Shown piece after piece: positions 1 to 6,828 of a stretch of 8,243 nucleotides of DNA. The translations under genes and the position numbers were made by a program. This stretch comes from Bacillota bacterium (GTDB lineage: Bacteria; Bacillota; GCA-003054495; Carboxydocellales; JAJZTU01): contig JAJZTU010000145.1 of assembly GCA_021848765.1 (NCBI GenBank), positions 1-8,243 on the forward strand. The letters run 5' to 3'. The stretch's first letter is position 1, and each line of letters starts with the position of its first letter. The notes below the pieces were generated by a model. It had not been told where the DNA came from and made no database searches. It saw nothing but the letters and a program-made list of their open reading frames with translations.

Positions 1-33
1 CCGATCTCATGTCGAACCCCGCTTGTTTTGTGG

Positions 34-67
34 ATAATTTTCCGACATCAATAAATATTTTCCCACT
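34..67. repeat. Imperfect 20-nt-period direct repeat, possible insertion-sequence end
   Basis: Two AT-rich segments share the core TTTTCC-x-AC, at 38-46 and 58-66, exactly 20 nt apart; the first lies within TGGATAATTTTCCGACA. From memory, such repeated motifs resemble the multiple terminal repeats of some IS21-family elements, but no transposase is present and this cannot be confirmed here. The rest of 1-136 has no open frame longer than about 26 codons in the three forward frames, and I see no RNA gene in it. Only a remnant or chance AT-rich repeat can be claimed. Confidence 0.25.
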
Positions 68-136
68 GAATGTATATATTTAGTTTCTGGAGTTCATAAT
101 ATAGATACTCCGCTTTGGTAAGTTCTATCTCTCCCC

Positions 137-166
137 GTCCAGCTTTTTAAGCTGGACTCTTTTTTT
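137..166 (+). terminator. Rho-independent terminator, rightward transcript
   Basis: A perfect 9-bp stem (GTCCAGCTT at 137-145, AAGCTGGAC at 149-157) with a TTT loop is followed by TCTTTTTTT. The uridine tract lies only on the plus-strand side, so it should stop a rightward transcript that begins left of the window. Its gene is not visible in bases 1-136. Confidence 0.75.
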
Positions 167-180
167 GAAATAATAGCAGC

Positions 181-212
181 AGAAAGGCTTGGGTAAATTC
201 CCAAGCCTTTCT
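181..212 (-). terminator. Hairpin ending the hyp transcript
   Basis: A perfect 13-bp inverted repeat (AGAAAGGCTTGGG at 181-193, CCCAAGCCTTTCT at 200-212) with a 6-nt loop lies 28 nt beyond the hypE stop codon. On the minus strand it is followed by the weak T-rich tail GCTGCTATTATTTC, so it is a likely but imperfect intrinsic terminator for hypE. On the plus strand CTAACTTTTTGGTTTT follows it at a short distance, so it may work in both directions. Confidence 0.6.
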
Positions 213-239
213 ATGCTAACTTTTTGGTTTTGTGAGAGC

Positions 240-280
240 GTCAGCATATCCTGGGAAGCTGGTCTCCTGTCAGCATATCC
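240..280. repeat. 12-nt exact direct repeat at the hypE 3' end
   Basis: GTCAGCATATCC occurs at 240-251 and again at 269-280, a period of 29 nt. Read on the minus strand, the 269-280 copy encodes Asp-Met-Leu-Thr inside HypE. The 240-251 copy, read in another frame, supplies the last two residues Ile-Cys and the TGA stop. Confidence 0.85.
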
Positions 281-1248
281 AGTAACCTGCGTCCTCCGAT
301 AACAGTTTGCAGGAAGACCTTGCCTTTTGGCTCCGGCAGGATTTCTCCGATAATTTTTGCTCCAGAGCCGTACTTGTGCCTGGTCATGGCGTCTACCATT
401 TCCTCTGCTGCCTCCGGAGGGACGATGGCGATAAGTTTGCCTTCATTGGCAACATACAGCGGGTCCAGGCCCAGGATTTCGCAGACCCCACGGACTTCAT
501 CCCGGACCGGAATTTTGTCCTCTTCAATCATAATGCCAACTCCGGATTGCTGGGCAATTTCGTTGAGAGTGGTTGCCAAGCCTCCCCTGGTAGGGTCCCG
601 GAGCACCCGGATTGACTTCGAAACAGCCAGCATGGTTTCCACCAAACCATTGAGAGGAGCGCAGTCACTGGCCAGATTTTCCCGGAAGCTTAAGCCGTGA
701 CGCTCTGCCATAACTGCTATGCCGTGATCCCCAATATAGCCATTGACTATGATTTTGTCCCCGGGCCGGGCATTAGCTCCGGAAATATTCACACCGTCCG
801 GTACCACACCGATTCCTGCGGTGTTAATGAACAGGCGGTCACAGGAGCCCCGTTCCACTACTTTAGTGTCCCCTGTAACTATTGTTACCTTGGCTTCCCC
901 GGCCGCGTTTTTCATCGAAGTAACTACCCTCTCCAATTCCTCGATGGGCATTCCCTCTTCAATAATAAACCCTGTACTCAGATAGAGGGGCTTGGCGCCT
1001 CCCATGGCTAAGTCATTTACTGTTCCGCAAACTGCCAGTTTGCCTATATCTCCCCCGGGGAAAAAAATTGGCTTAACTACGAAGGAATCAGTTGAGAAGG
1101 CCAGAGCCTTGCCGGCAATTTCCAAGGCAGCCCGGTCATCTAATTGATTCAGAATAGGGTTATCGAACATACTCACGAAAATCCGTTTTACCAGGTCATG
1201 GGAAAGCTTGCCCCCACTTCCGTGGGCCAGGACTATCTTCTCCTGCAA
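241..1248 (-). CDS. hypE: HypE, carbamoyl dehydratase for hydrogenase cyanide ligands
   Basis: HypE accepts a carbamoyl group from HypF on its C-terminal cysteine and uses ATP to dehydrate it to a thiocyanate, which gives the CN ligands of the [NiFe]-hydrogenase iron. The 335-residue protein has normal family length. Visible marks are HGSGGK at residues 9-14, NDLAMGGAKP at 78-87, DPTRGGLA at 218-225 (the PurM/AIR-synthase-like ATP fold) and the diagnostic C-terminal PRIC with Cys335. The start is TTG: an in-frame TAG stands directly before it, no other usable start lies before the HGSGG motif, and AGGGGTG sits 7 nt upstream. It is the last gene of hypF-C-D-E, 70 nt after the hypD stop, so it has its own ribosome site rather than an overlap. 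All key residues are present, so it should be functional. Confidence 0.96.
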   Translation of the reverse strand: MQEKIVLAHGSGGKLSHDLVKRIFVSMFDNPILNQLDDRAALEIAGKALAFSTDSFVVKPIFFPGGDIGKLAVCGTVNDLAMGGAKPLYLSTGFIIEEGMPIEELERVVTSMKNAAGEAKVTIVTGDTKVVERGSCDRLFINTAGIGVVPDGVNISGANARPGDKIIVNGYIGDHGIAVMAERHGLSFRENLASDCAPLNGLVETMLAVSKSIRVLRDPTRGGLATTLNEIAQQSGVGIMIEEDKIPVRDEVRGVCEILGLDPLYVANEGKLIAIVPPEAAEEMVDAMTRHKYGSGAKIIGEILPEPKGKVFLQTVIGGRRLLDMLTGDQLPRIC

Positions 1249-1255
1249 CTACTAT

Positions 1256-1262
1256 CACCCCT
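1256..1262 (-). promoter_or_regulatory. Ribosome binding site fixing the TTG start of hypE
   Basis: AGGGGTG on the minus strand lies 7 nt before TTG 1248-1246. An in-frame TAG codon (1249-1251) just before the TTG excludes any upstream start. Confidence 0.7.
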
Positions 1263-1318
1263 AATTGCTTCTTTTCGTTCCCCCGGTTGCCTTACTGCGT
1301 GATTTCCCAGGCGCTATC

Positions 1319-2413
1319 TCACGCCCGTTCCCAGTTGCCGTATTTGTAGTATGCCGCACAGGTACCCTCAACTGAGACCATGCAAGCACCGATAGGATTT
1401 TCCGGAGAGCATGCCTTGGCGAAAAGTTTGCATTCCATTGGTACTCTAAGGCCTCTTAGAATATCCCCGCAAATACAGCCGGGATTTTCCCTCACTGTTT
1501 CCACAGTAATCTCCAGCCTCTGCCGGGCATCAAATTTCCCATACTCAGGGCGTAGAGCTAAGCCGGTCCCCGGAATAGGGCCAATTCCCCGCCAAACGGA
1601 ATCCTCTACCTCGAATACCTTTTTCAACATCATTTGAGCCGTGAGATTGCCCTCTCTGTTAACCCCCCTGGAATACTGGACCTCTACCCTAGCTTCTCCC
1701 TGCTCGATTTGCCTGACGAGCATATAGATGCCTTGCAGCAGGTCCACAGGCTCAAAACCGGTAATTACAGAAGGAATGCCATATTCGGCAGCCAAAAACT
1801 CATACGGCTCAATTCCAATAATAGTAGACACATGCCCCGGGCAGATAAACCCGTTTACCCCAATTCGACCGTCGGTGATAATTGCCCGCATAGCCTCGGG
1901 AATTAACTTATGGGTTCCGATAATGGAGAAATTCCCCACACCTTGAGCCTCAGCAGTCAATATAGCGGCTGCAACTGTAGGTGCGGTGGTCTCAAATCCT
2001 ATGCCGAAAAAAACAACGTCCCGGCCAGGGTTAGTTTTAGCAATTTCCAGCGCTTCCATTGTGGAATAAACAATGCGGACGTCCGCCCCGTCAGCTTTGG
2101 CCTTCGCCAGGCTGGACCTGGAACCCGGCACTTTTAACATATCCCCGAAAGTGGTTAAAATCACTTGAGGTAAGCCGGCTGCGGCAATAGCTTCATCAAT
2201 ATTTTGGTTAGAAGTGACACAAACCGGACAGCCTGGCCCGGACAGCAGCTGAATATTGGGCGGCAATAAATCCCTTACCCCGTACCTGAAAATGGAGACA
2301 GTATGAGTACCGCACACCTCCATGAGCTTTACCTCTTGAGTGGAAACAGCCTTAATCCTGTCCAGAAGCTTTTTTACCAGTTCCCGGTCTCTAAATTCCA
2401 GAAGATGCTTCAT
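1319..2413 (-). CDS. hypD: HypD, iron-sulfur scaffold for Fe(CN)2CO assembly
   Basis: HypD partners with HypC to hold the iron while CN (from HypE) and CO are attached, before transfer to the hydrogenase large subunit. The protein has 364 residues, typical for the family. Conserved motifs are MEVCGTHT (Cys34), GPGCPVC (Cys62 and Cys65), FETTAPTVA (140-148) and CPGHVS (Cys191). The C-terminal cysteine set is Cys313, Cys315, Cys328, Cys335, Cys344 and Cys352, within PGCICGDILRG, ECKLF and GACMVSVEGTC, and carries the family's [4Fe-4S] cluster. The ATG at 2413 has AAAGGAG about 10 nt upstream. The start lies 23 nt inside the end of hypC, so translation of the two partner proteins is probably coupled. 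No expected cysteine motif is missing. Confidence 0.96.
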   Translation of the reverse strand: MKHLLEFRDRELVKKLLDRIKAVSTQEVKLMEVCGTHTVSIFRYGVRDLLPPNIQLLSGPGCPVCVTSNQNIDEAIAAAGLPQVILTTFGDMLKVPGSRSSLAKAKADGADVRIVYSTMEALEIAKTNPGRDVVFFGIGFETTAPTVAAAILTAEAQGVGNFSIIGTHKLIPEAMRAIITDGRIGVNGFICPGHVSTIIGIEPYEFLAAEYGIPSVITGFEPVDLLQGIYMLVRQIEQGEARVEVQYSRGVNREGNLTAQMMLKKVFEVEDSVWRGIGPIPGTGLALRPEYGKFDARQRLEITVETVRENPGCICGDILRGLRVPMECKLFAKACSPENPIGACMVSVEGTCAAYYKYGNWERA

Positions 2414-2624
2414 GTTCTTCCCACTCCTTTATGAGGGCCAAAGTCTCCAGGGCCTGTGCCTCATCAATTACCTGAATGGCAAACCCTGCATGTACCAAAA
2501 CATAGTCTCCGACCCCGGCATCAGGGCACAAGAGGAAGCTCACCTGTTTAATTACGCCGAAGACTTCTACCTCACCAACCTCTTCATTGAGCTTAATCAC
2601 TTTTCCCGGTATGGCTAGACACAC
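2391..2624 (-). CDS. hypC: HypC, hydrogenase maturation chaperone
   Basis: HypC is a small OB-fold chaperone that binds HypD, carries the Fe(CN)2CO unit and docks it onto the hydrogenase large-subunit precursor. At 77 residues it has family length. It begins with the essential MC-x-x-P signature (MCLAIPGKV, Cys2) and keeps the conserved DYVLVHAGFAI segment with His45. The start is GTG, with AAAGGAG about 9 nt upstream inside the 3' end of hypF. The GTG overlaps the hypF end by 10 nt, and the gene end overlaps hypD by 23 nt. This chain of overlaps suggests coupled, roughly matched synthesis of HypF, HypC and HypD. The very similar HybG-type chaperones cannot be told apart by sequence alone, but the context supports HypC. 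Confidence 0.95.
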   Translation of the reverse strand: MCLAIPGKVIKLNEEVGEVEVFGVIKQVSFLLCPDAGVGDYVLVHAGFAIQVIDEAQALETLALIKEWEEHEASSGI

Positions 2625-5011
2625 GCTGTATCTCTCCTTTCTGCCGCTATTACTGCCTGCCCCAGAGCAATCCCCCCGTCATTGCAGGGAACCCTTCTAT
2701 GAATATACACCTGAAAGCTTTCCTGCCGCAAGCCCCGGACCGCCTGTGTCAACAGCAGCAGGTTTTGGAACACGCCACCACTTAAACAAACCTGATTGAT
2801 TCCTCTTTCCTTGCGGACCAGTTTAGCAATTGTTATTATCAAATGGGTAACACTGCGGTGAAAACGCCAGGCTATCTCACCCTGGCTGACTCCTGACTCC
2901 AGGTCGGCAACAATACCCCTGATTAGGACACCGGAGTCAATAAGCAGACCGGTTAACTTACCGGGGTTAAATCCAAACGGATACAGTTTTACCGGCTGCC
3001 GGGACAATTGGGGATTAGCCTTTACCCAGGTGTGTGCTACCTGTTCCAGTTCTACCGCTGCCTGACCTTCATAGTTTACCTTCCCCCGCAATCCCAGCAG
3101 AGCGGCCACCCCATCAAACAACCGCCCCATACTTGAAGTTAAGGGTGAATTAATCCCTTTGTCCAGCATCTCTTCCAACACAGGCACTATCCCTTGATTT
3201 AGCTCCAAACATCCCGGTGCCCTGGTCTGCCACCGTTCTCCAAAACACTGCCGCAGGTAAACCAGAGCCAGCCGCCATGGTTCTTTAATTGCGGCAGCGC
3301 CACCCGGTAAAGGAATGTAATCCAGATGGGCCACCCGCTCAAATCCCCTGTGATCACCGGCCAAAAACTCTCCACCCCAAAGGTGCCCGTCCCAGCCATA
3401 TCCGGTTCCATCAAAGGCAACTCCCAGAACCGGCCCTTGCACCGCATTTTCCGCCATACAACCGGCGATATGGGCCTCATGATGCTGTACCCCAACTTTG
3501 GGTAAGGCGAGATTGAGCGCATACTTGGTAGAAAGATATTCCGGATGCAGGTCATAGGCGACAAGTGACGGTCTCAGGGAAAAGAGTTTTTGAAAGTGCA
3601 CAATACCTTCCTCAAAAGAAGTCAAAGTCTCCAGGTTTTCCAGGTCTCCGATATGGTGACTCATAAACCCGTATTGTCCTCTGGTCAGGCAAAAAGTGTT
3701 CTTCTGCTCAGCTCCGCAAGCCAGGACCTGGCCAATCCCCTTATACAAAGTTACAGGGGCCGGTGCAAACCCCCGTGAACGGCGCAAAAAATAGGGTTTA
3801 CCCTCAAAAACCCTGACCACTGAATCATCACAACGCCTGAAAATTTCCCTGTTATGTACCAGAAAATAGTCTGCTATATCCCTCAGAACCTGCCGGGCAT
3901 CCTCATCCCTATAGGCAATGGGCTCACTGCTGCGATTCCCGCTGGTCATAACCAATACAGCCGGGCCGGCCTCCAGAAGCAGGTAATGCAGGGGCGTATA
4001 AGGAAGCATCACTCCCAGGAACCCATTGCCGGGGGCAACTTCACCGGCAACAGCTATAACAGCTTCATTGTCCATTTCATTGGTAGCTTTATTGCCAGCT
4101 TCATTGACAACCCTTTTGGCCCAATGCCTCTCCTGCTTTTTGGTCAGCAGCACAATGGGCCTTTCTTTGCCGGTCAGAAGCAATTCTTCCTCCTGGCTAA
4201 TCTCCACTAATTCCCTGGCCACCTCAAGATTTGGCACCATGATAGCAAACGGACGGTCCTCCCGGATCTTCCTCTGACGCAATCTGGCAACTGCTTCCGG
4301 ATTAGTGGCGTCACAGGCCAGGTGGTAGCCCCCCAGACCCTTAACGGCCAAAATCTTTCCCTGTTTTAATAGTTCTCCGGCCAGATCAATTGGGCCTAGC
4401 CTACCATTTGCAGAGTCCGTGAATAAATTTCCCTCCCGGTCCAGGATCCGGACCTGAGGCCCACAGCATCCACAGGCGTTGGGTTGGGCATGAAACCTCC
4501 GGTTGCCTGGGTCATGATACTCTGCACTGCAACTGGAACACATCGCAAAAACCTTCATCGTAGTGTGGCGCCTGTCATAAGGGATATCTTCAATTATGGT
4601 GAACCTTGGCCCGCAGTTAGTACAATTAATAAAGGGATATTGATATCGAAAGTCCAGATTATCCCGCATTTCCTTTAAGCAGTCCGGGCAGGGGGCAATA
4701 TCCGGGGAAACCAGGGTGGCACTTACTTCCTGGCCTAAACTTTCCTTAATGACAAAATCCTCATAACCTACCGGGGTAAGTTCCTGAACGGTTACAGATT
4801 CTACTATGGCCAGAGGAGGAGGATTGTTTTTGAGCCTTTCCAGAAAGAGTTGCAGCTTTTCCCGGCTTCCCTCCAGCTCTACTGTTACCCCGCCGGCATC
4901 ATTAAGAACCCATCCCGGCAGGCCCAGTTGACGGGCCAGGTTAAAAACATAAGGTCGAAAGCCCACTCCCTGGACAATTCCCTTTACCCGCAACCTGTAT
5001 CGCCTTAGCAT
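2615..5011 (-). CDS. hypF: HypF, carbamoyltransferase for hydrogenase maturation
   Basis: HypF hydrolyses carbamoyl phosphate, makes carbamoyl-adenylate with ATP and transfers the carbamoyl group to the HypE C-terminal Cys. Domains in order: acylphosphatase (about 1-90, VQGVGFR at 13-19 with Arg19, Asn37); two zinc fingers of C-x2-C-x18-C-x2-C type (Cys108/111/130/133 and Cys158/161/180/183); a YrdC-like domain (about 205-410, KGLGGYHLACDATN and SGNRSSEPI); and a Kae1-like C-terminal domain with HHEAH (510-514), FDGTGYG (533-539), SGGVFQN (744-750) and NDGGIALGQ (777-785). At 798 residues it is somewhat longer than many homologues; the excess is partly an Asn/Glu/Ala-rich loop at about 296-325 built from a DNA tandem repeat. 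ATG 5011 has AGGGGG 6 nt upstream. The gene starts 33 nt after the glycosyltransferase stop and overlaps hypC by 10 nt. Confidence 0.97.
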   Translation of the reverse strand: MLRRYRLRVKGIVQGVGFRPYVFNLARQLGLPGWVLNDAGGVTVELEGSREKLQLFLERLKNNPPPLAIVESVTVQELTPVGYEDFVIKESLGQEVSATLVSPDIAPCPDCLKEMRDNLDFRYQYPFINCTNCGPRFTIIEDIPYDRRHTTMKVFAMCSSCSAEYHDPGNRRFHAQPNACGCCGPQVRILDREGNLFTDSANGRLGPIDLAGELLKQGKILAVKGLGGYHLACDATNPEAVARLRQRKIREDRPFAIMVPNLEVARELVEISQEEELLLTGKERPIVLLTKKQERHWAKRVVNEAGNKATNEMDNEAVIAVAGEVAPGNGFLGVMLPYTPLHYLLLEAGPAVLVMTSGNRSSEPIAYRDEDARQVLRDIADYFLVHNREIFRRCDDSVVRVFEGKPYFLRRSRGFAPAPVTLYKGIGQVLACGAEQKNTFCLTRGQYGFMSHHIGDLENLETLTSFEEGIVHFQKLFSLRPSLVAYDLHPEYLSTKYALNLALPKVGVQHHEAHIAGCMAENAVQGPVLGVAFDGTGYGWDGHLWGGEFLAGDHRGFERVAHLDYIPLPGGAAAIKEPWRLALVYLRQCFGERWQTRAPGCLELNQGIVPVLEEMLDKGINSPLTSSMGRLFDGVAALLGLRGKVNYEGQAAVELEQVAHTWVKANPQLSRQPVKLYPFGFNPGKLTGLLIDSGVLIRGIVADLESGVSQGEIAWRFHRSVTHLIITIAKLVRKERGINQVCLSGGVFQNLLLLTQAVRGLRQESFQVYIHRRVPCNDGGIALGQAVIAAERRDTACV
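4064..4111 (-). repeat. Four in-frame 12-nt tandem units inside hypF
   Basis: TTCATTG or TTTATTG recurs at 4064, 4076, 4088 and 4100, exactly 12 nt apart. On the coding strand the units read x-x-AAT-GAA or AAT-AAA and encode VVNE, AGNK, ATNE and MDNE (residues 301-316 of HypF). A more degenerate unit, VAGE, may follow at residues 321-324. The array stays in frame and lies just before the conserved APGN...LGVMLPYTPLH segment of the YrdC-like domain. Confidence 0.85.
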
Positions 5012-5044
5012 TGCCGACCCCCTTCTCCATTCAGACTTCAGAGG

Positions 5045-5866
5045 TTATCTTTTCCCCTTTTTCTCAGCCATCACCTGCTTCATAGCTTTGCCCACCTTAA
5101 TAACTTCCGCCTTTGCCCGTTTGGCCTCTTCACCGGTAATGAATCCCGCTTCCAGCATGCGTTCCAGGACTAGTTCCTGGCGCTCCTTGGCTTCCGGATA
5201 GTTCTTCACAGGTGAGTACTTACCCGGATTTTTGGGAATCCCGGCCAACATAGCTGCCTCAGCCAAGCTTAGCTTGTCCACAGACTTGCCAAAAAACTTC
5301 TCACTGGCCCTACCCACCCCATAGGTATTCGGGCCAAAATAAATTTGATTAAGGTACATTTCCAGAATCTGATCTTTGGAGTACTTTTTCTCCAGGAGAA
5401 AAGCCAGCACTGCCTCTTCCGCCTTGCGTTCCAAGGTTTTCTCCTGGTTCAGAAACAGGTTTTTGGCCAACTGCTGGGTAATCGTACTGCCACCCTCAGC
5501 ATAAGTCCTGTTAGTTAAATTCACCCAAACAGCCCTGGCTATTCCCTGCAAATCCAGCGGGCCGTGCTGAAAGTACCTGCTGTCCTCTACAGCTATTACA
5601 GCAAAGCGCAAATGTTGAGGTATACGCCCCAAGGGGACCCATTTTAGCTGATTCTCCTCCAGATTTGCTGCCAGTTTTCCGTTTATCTCCACAATCTTTT
5701 GCCCGCCGGACGGGGTATAATCTTGCAGATTCTCATAGCGGATAAGGTTTACCATGCGCTGGGAGGTTTTTAGCCAGGACCGGCCCCAAGATCCCGTTTG
5801 CGATTCATAGGACAATAAATAAATAATCAGTCCAATGGTCCCAATTAAAAAAAACAATCTCCTCAT
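5045..5866 (-). CDS. Monofunctional peptidoglycan glycosyltransferase (GT51)
   Basis: This enzyme polymerises lipid II into glycan strands on the outer face of the membrane. Numbering from ATG 5866 (273 residues): a short MRR head and one membrane segment (about 4-18), then a GT51 domain with the EDSRYFQHG motif (catalytic Glu94), GGSTITQQLAKNLFL (125-139), RKAEE (second catalytic Glu about 151), YLNQIYFGPNTYGVG and LAEAAMLAGIPKNP. No transpeptidase domain follows; the protein ends in a Lys-rich tail, so it is the monofunctional MtgA/SgtB-like type rather than a class A PBP. An upstream ATG at 5920 would add 18 residues, but it lacks a nearby Shine-Dalgarno site and would place charged residues before the anchor. 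ATG 5866 has GGGGGG 6 nt upstream and gives the usual short cytoplasmic head. It directly precedes hypF. Confidence 0.9.
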   Translation of the reverse strand: MRRLFFLIGTIGLIIYLLSYESQTGSWGRSWLKTSQRMVNLIRYENLQDYTPSGGQKIVEINGKLAANLEENQLKWVPLGRIPQHLRFAVIAVEDSRYFQHGPLDLQGIARAVWVNLTNRTYAEGGSTITQQLAKNLFLNQEKTLERKAEEAVLAFLLEKKYSKDQILEMYLNQIYFGPNTYGVGRASEKFFGKSVDKLSLAEAAMLAGIPKNPGKYSPVKNYPEAKERQELVLERMLEAGFITGEEAKRAKAEVIKVGKAMKQVMAEKKGKR

Positions 5867-5966
5867 GGTTAACCCCCCAGCCAGAAGGCTTCTAAAATCC
5901 AACCACTTGTCCTCCACCATGTAATATTCTGCGCAGCTACCCCCATTCCTCCTCAGAAGATGAGTA

Positions 5967-5991
5967 AACCCCGGAAGAAAAATCCGGGGTT
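5967..5991 (-). terminator. Hairpin after the LysM gene
   Basis: A 9-bp GC-rich stem (AACCCCGGA at 5967-5975, TCCGGGGTT at 5983-5991) with a 7-nt loop starts 10 nt beyond the LysM stop codon. On the minus strand it is followed by only TACTCATCTTCTG, a poor uridine tract, so it may be a leaky terminator or an mRNA-stabilising hairpin that lets some transcription continue into the glycosyltransferase and hyp genes. Confidence 0.5.
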
Positions 5992-6001
5992 AGGGGTATC
6001 G

Positions 6002-6793
6002 TTAGTATCCTGCTGCCTTGCGCACCATAGCCTGATGCTCATCATCTACAATGGGGACTCCTGTTTTAGTATAGCTGGAGCCATGGGTTTTGCTGCCCAG
6101 GAAATGAATGCAAAAATGTCCGGGAAAATCATTGTCCCTTACCCCCTTATTGCCGTGAGGCATACCGTTCATGGAAGCAGCCACCAGCCTGCCGTCAATA
6201 TCTACCACAATAGCTCTCCGGTTCCAGCTCCAACTTCCGCCAAATAACTCCCGCATAGTTGCAGTATCCGCAGTGGTCAGGGGATCTGCATCAGCATGGT
6301 TATGCCCAAAGTTGCGCTTAGCCCTGAAGGTCAAGCCACTATCCAAATCGTAAATCTTAACTACCATTCCCTCCGCAAAAAGCCTGTTGGCCTCTTCCCA
6401 AGGGACCAGTTCACCGGCAATCCTTTCTCCGGGCAAACCCCGGGAAACCTTTGCCGTTCTTTTTTCCCTCACGCCGTTCTTTGCAGTTTTTAAAACCCTT
6501 TCAGTTTTACTACCTCTTGACACTTTACGACTCTTGGCATTTTTAGACTTTGTAGAGGTCAAAAGTACCTGACCTATATCTAACCTGTCAGTTTTAAGGT
6601 GATTGAGCTTTTTTAGCTGAGTAACGGAAACTCCTAACTTATGACTGATTGAAGACAAGTTGTCCCCGGAACGCACCTTATAAATGCTGCCGGATTGCGG
6701 GGCTTTATGAGTTTTTGCCTGAACCTCACTACCCGTCCAAACAAAATTCGACACAACTAAAGCTCCCACAAGGCAAAGCAAGCGAAACCGCAC
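6002..6793 (-). CDS. Secreted LysM protein with His-rich C-terminal domain
   Basis: Probably a wall-associated exported protein. From GTG 6793 it has 263 residues: a signal peptide (1-26, MRFRLL head, hydrophobic core, likely cut after VQA), one LysM peptidoglycan-binding domain (about 37-79, IYKVRSGDNLSSISHKLGVS), a very basic Lys/Arg/Ser linker (about 80-127), and a C-terminal domain (128-263). That domain contains GHNHADADPLT, FGGSWSWNRRAIVVD, AASMNGMPHG, GHFCIHFLGSKTHG and a late DDEHQ. I recall similar blocks in other Firmicute LysM proteins but know no assigned activity; the many conserved-looking His and Asp residues could bind metal (inference). The open frame extends to a TTG at 6877, but that start has no ribosome site, lies upstream of the likely promoter and would bury the signal peptide. 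GTG 6793 has AAAGGGGCGG 7 nt upstream. Neighbours also concern the envelope. Confidence 0.85.
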   Translation of the reverse strand: MRFRLLCLVGALVVSNFVWTGSEVQAKTHKAPQSGSIYKVRSGDNLSSISHKLGVSVTQLKKLNHLKTDRLDIGQVLLTSTKSKNAKSRKVSRGSKTERVLKTAKNGVREKRTAKVSRGLPGERIAGELVPWEEANRLFAEGMVVKIYDLDSGLTFRAKRNFGHNHADADPLTTADTATMRELFGGSWSWNRRAIVVDIDGRLVAASMNGMPHGNKGVRDNDFPGHFCIHFLGSKTHGSSYTKTGVPIVDDEHQAMVRKAAGY

Positions 6794-6800
6794 TAAGCAA

Positions 6801-6810
6801 CCGCCCCTTT
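6801..6810 (-). promoter_or_regulatory. Ribosome binding site deciding the GTG start of the LysM gene
   Basis: AAAGGGGCGG on the minus strand ends 7 nt before GTG 6793-6791. It supports this start over the TTG 84 nt upstream, which has only AT-rich sequence before it. Confidence 0.65.
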
Positions 6811-6828
6811 CTAGCACTTTTCTCTGGT

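Noticed and set aside
89..111. GGAGT/ACTCC hairpin
   Set aside because: Only a 5-bp stem with a 13-nt AT-rich loop, expected by chance.
3199..3564. 121-codon minus-strand frame inside hypF
   Set aside because: Alternative frame of the HypF Kae1-like domain; the hypF frame carries the conserved motifs there.
4064..4111. Short CRISPR-like array
   Set aside because: The 12-nt period has no spacers, is in frame and lies inside hypF.
3854..4210. 118-codon plus-strand open frame opposite hypF
   Set aside because: Lies wholly antisense to conserved HypF domains and its repeats are just the complement of the 12-nt array; no protein motif.
5867..5920. ATG 5920 as the glycosyltransferase start
   Set aside because: AATATTAC stands directly before it without a Shine-Dalgarno match; ATG 5866 has a G-rich site and a normal N-terminal anchor. 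Not excluded.
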